Assembly: GCF_000687165.1 (NCBI RefSeq)
Contig: NZ_JMKU01000010.1
Coordinates: forward strand, 62,001 to 126,000
DNA from: Paracidovorax oryzae ATCC 19882
GTDB taxonomy: Bacteria; Pseudomonadota; Gammaproteobacteria; Burkholderiales; Burkholderiaceae_C
Direction: 5' to 3'
Length of the DNA: 64,000 nt
Part shown: positions 62,888-64,000 of the stretch, piece by piece
Numbering within the stretch: the first letter of the stretch is position 1
Layout of the letters: every line of letters begins with the position of its first letter
Program-made: the position numbers and the translations under genes
The notes under the pieces: generated by a model
Seen by the model: the letters and a program-made list of their open reading frames with translations, nothing else
The model's database searches: none
What the model was told of the DNA's origin: nothing

Positions 62888-64000
62888 TCAGGCGTCGGGC
62901 CGGGCGAGCGCAAGGGTGACGGTGAACCCGGCGCCGCCGCCCTCGGGAACGTCTTCCACGGTGAGGGCGCCGCCCATGCCTTCCACGATGATGCGCGAAA
63001 CCGCGAGCCCCAGCCCGAGGCCCTCGCCCGCCTTGGTCGTGAAGAATGGCTCGAAGAGCCTGCCGCGGGCCTCGGGCGCGATGCCGCCCCCCGTATCGGA
63101 CACGCGCAGGCGCACCCATCCGTCTCCGGCGGCCGGTGCGAAGCGCACTTCGCGCACCGGACGGTCCTGCACCGCGTCGAGGCCGTTGCGCAGCAGGTTC
63201 ACCAGCACCTGCTCCAGCCGCGTGGGGTCCGCCATCACGCACAGCCCGGGATCGAACGGCTGCACGTCGATGCGCGCCTGCACCGCCGTGCAGCGCTGCG
63301 CCAGCAGCAGCAGCGCATGGTCCAGCGCATCGCGCACGCGGCAGGGCTGCAGCACGGGCGCTTCCTTGCGCACGAAACTCTTGAGCTGGCGAACGATCCG
63401 GCCCATGCGGGCGGCGAGCTGGCCGATGAGCTGCAGGTTCTCGGCCACGTCTTCGCGGCGGCCCTGGCGGTCGAGCGCGAGGGCGTTGTCCGAGAGCGTC
63501 TGGAGCGCGGCCAGGGGCTGGTTGAGTTCATGGCCCATGCCGGCCGCCATCTGGCCGAGCACCGCCAGCTTGCCCGCCTGCACGGCCGCATCGCGCGTGC
63601 CGCGCAGGATCTGCTCCGCCTGCTGCAGATCGCTCACCCGTTCCTGCAGCGCCGTGTTGGCGGCGGTCAGGTCGGCAGTACGCTGCGCGATCTGCGATGC
63701 GAGCATGTCGTGTGCGGCCTGCAGCCGGGCGGCGCTGGCGCGGCGCTCCGCCTGGCCTTGCTGGTCCAGCCGCTGGTAGAAGAGCATGCCCAGCAGCAGC
63801 GCCGCGCACAACCCGCCGGCCAGCCCCGCCACCAGGGCTTCCTGCCGCACCGGATACTGGTCCGCCAGCAGCAGCATCTGCCAGCCCCGCGGCCCGACGC
63901 CGCGTGCCGCCACGCTGAAGTCGCGCTCCAGTCCTCCGCGCCGCAGGTGCACCGGTGCACTGCCGGCCGGCCAGGCACGCAGGCCATGGTCGATGGGCCC
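62888..64000 (-). CDS. dctB: Sensor histidine kinase, DctB-like (runs off right edge)
   Basis: At least 370 residues are visible and the frame is open at base 64000, so the N-terminus lies outside; an internal GTG at 63952 is not taken as the start. The visible part begins with the end of the periplasmic sensor domain (WQMLLLADQYPV), then a transmembrane helix (ALVAGLAGGLCAALLLGMLF) and a coiled coil. The H-box is GMGHELNQPLAALQTLSDNA, and the ATPase boxes are NLLRNGLDAVQDRP, DTGGGIAPEAR and GEGLGLGLAVSRII. The HELNQPLAAL pattern is that of DctB/NtrB-type kinases. It pairs with the adjacent DctD-like regulator. Confidence 0.9.
   Translation of the reverse strand, partial: GPIDHGLRAWPAGSAPVHLRRGGLERDFSVAARGVGPRGWQMLLLADQYPVRQEALVAGLAGGLCAALLLGMLFYQRLDQQGQAERRASAARLQAAHDMLASQIAQRTADLTAANTALQERVSDLQQAEQILRGTRDAAVQAGKLAVLGQMAAGMGHELNQPLAALQTLSDNALALDRQGRREDVAENLQLIGQLAARMGRIVRQLKSFVRKEAPVLQPCRVRDALDHALLLLAQRCTAVQARIDVQPFDPGLCVMADPTRLEQVLVNLLRNGLDAVQDRPVREVRFAPAAGDGWVRLRVSDTGGGIAPEARGRLFEPFFTTKAGEGLGLGLAVSRIIVEGMGGALTVEDVPEGGGAGFTVTLALARPDA

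Overview
The window is about 64 kb of very GC-rich, densely coded bacterial chromosome. The organism looks like a betaproteobacterium of the family Comamonadaceae, most likely Acidovorax/Paracidovorax. That inference rests on a Bug-type solute receptor, a ProQ-type protein with an Ala/Gly-rich extension, a TorF-type porin next to glnK-amtB, a DctB/DctD pair, an orphan VgrG island, and a dispersed intergenic repeat resembling ones I associate with this group. I see no rRNA, tRNA, insertion sequence, integrase or CRISPR array. The first and last genes run off the window.

Layout, left to right. 1-8.1 kb: a GAF-domain fragment, a GNAT-Rnk fusion, an MBL hydrolase, an SLC13-type carrier, an M48 peptidase, a DMT exporter, an AraC regulator and an AmpG-type permease. 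8.2-10.4 kb: an OmpR-type response regulator and its histidine kinase, separated by a copy of the dispersed repeat. 10.4-13.8 kb: a YbfB-type MFS protein divergent from a LysR regulator, followed by a nitronate monooxygenase. 13.8-19.5 kb: a surface-polysaccharide block with two Caps_synth-type transferases, a GT2, a GT4 and an O-antigen ligase/polymerase. 19.5-22.7 kb: a CHCC zinc-finger protein, ilvE, a small membrane protein and radA. 23-30 kb: a lipoprotein, a PanE-like reductase, a GST, IclR divergent from a Bug receptor and fumarylacetoacetase, and a peptide-type ABC receptor. 30-34.4 kb: a membrane protein coupled to alr, then lplT and an EamA exporter.

The accessory part starts at 34.5 kb. 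A tight five-gene cluster (34556-39045) encodes three proteins I cannot assign, a 61-residue Pro-rich protein and a Ycf46-like AAA+ ATPase. It is the best candidate for an undescribed multi-protein system. Next come a glutathione peroxidase, a candidate Gly-zipper toxin with a partner gene, and two paralogous secreted proteins each made of two copies of one repeat unit. proQ, glcF, a DUF1275 protein and glcE follow. At 48.9-55.6 kb lies an orphan type VI secretion island: vgrG, PAAR, a pesticin/lysozyme-like effector, two tandem candidate periplasmic immunity genes in an A+T-rich patch, a DUF4123 adaptor and a small coupled protein.

The last part returns to core functions: an SMP-30 lactonase, amtB, glnK and a TorF-like porin. 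The porin is preceded by a good sigma-54 -24/-12 element and an NtrC-type dyad, so porin, PII protein and ammonium channel probably form one nitrogen-controlled unit. A ComM-type Mg-chelatase ATPase and the dctD-dctB two-component pair end the window.
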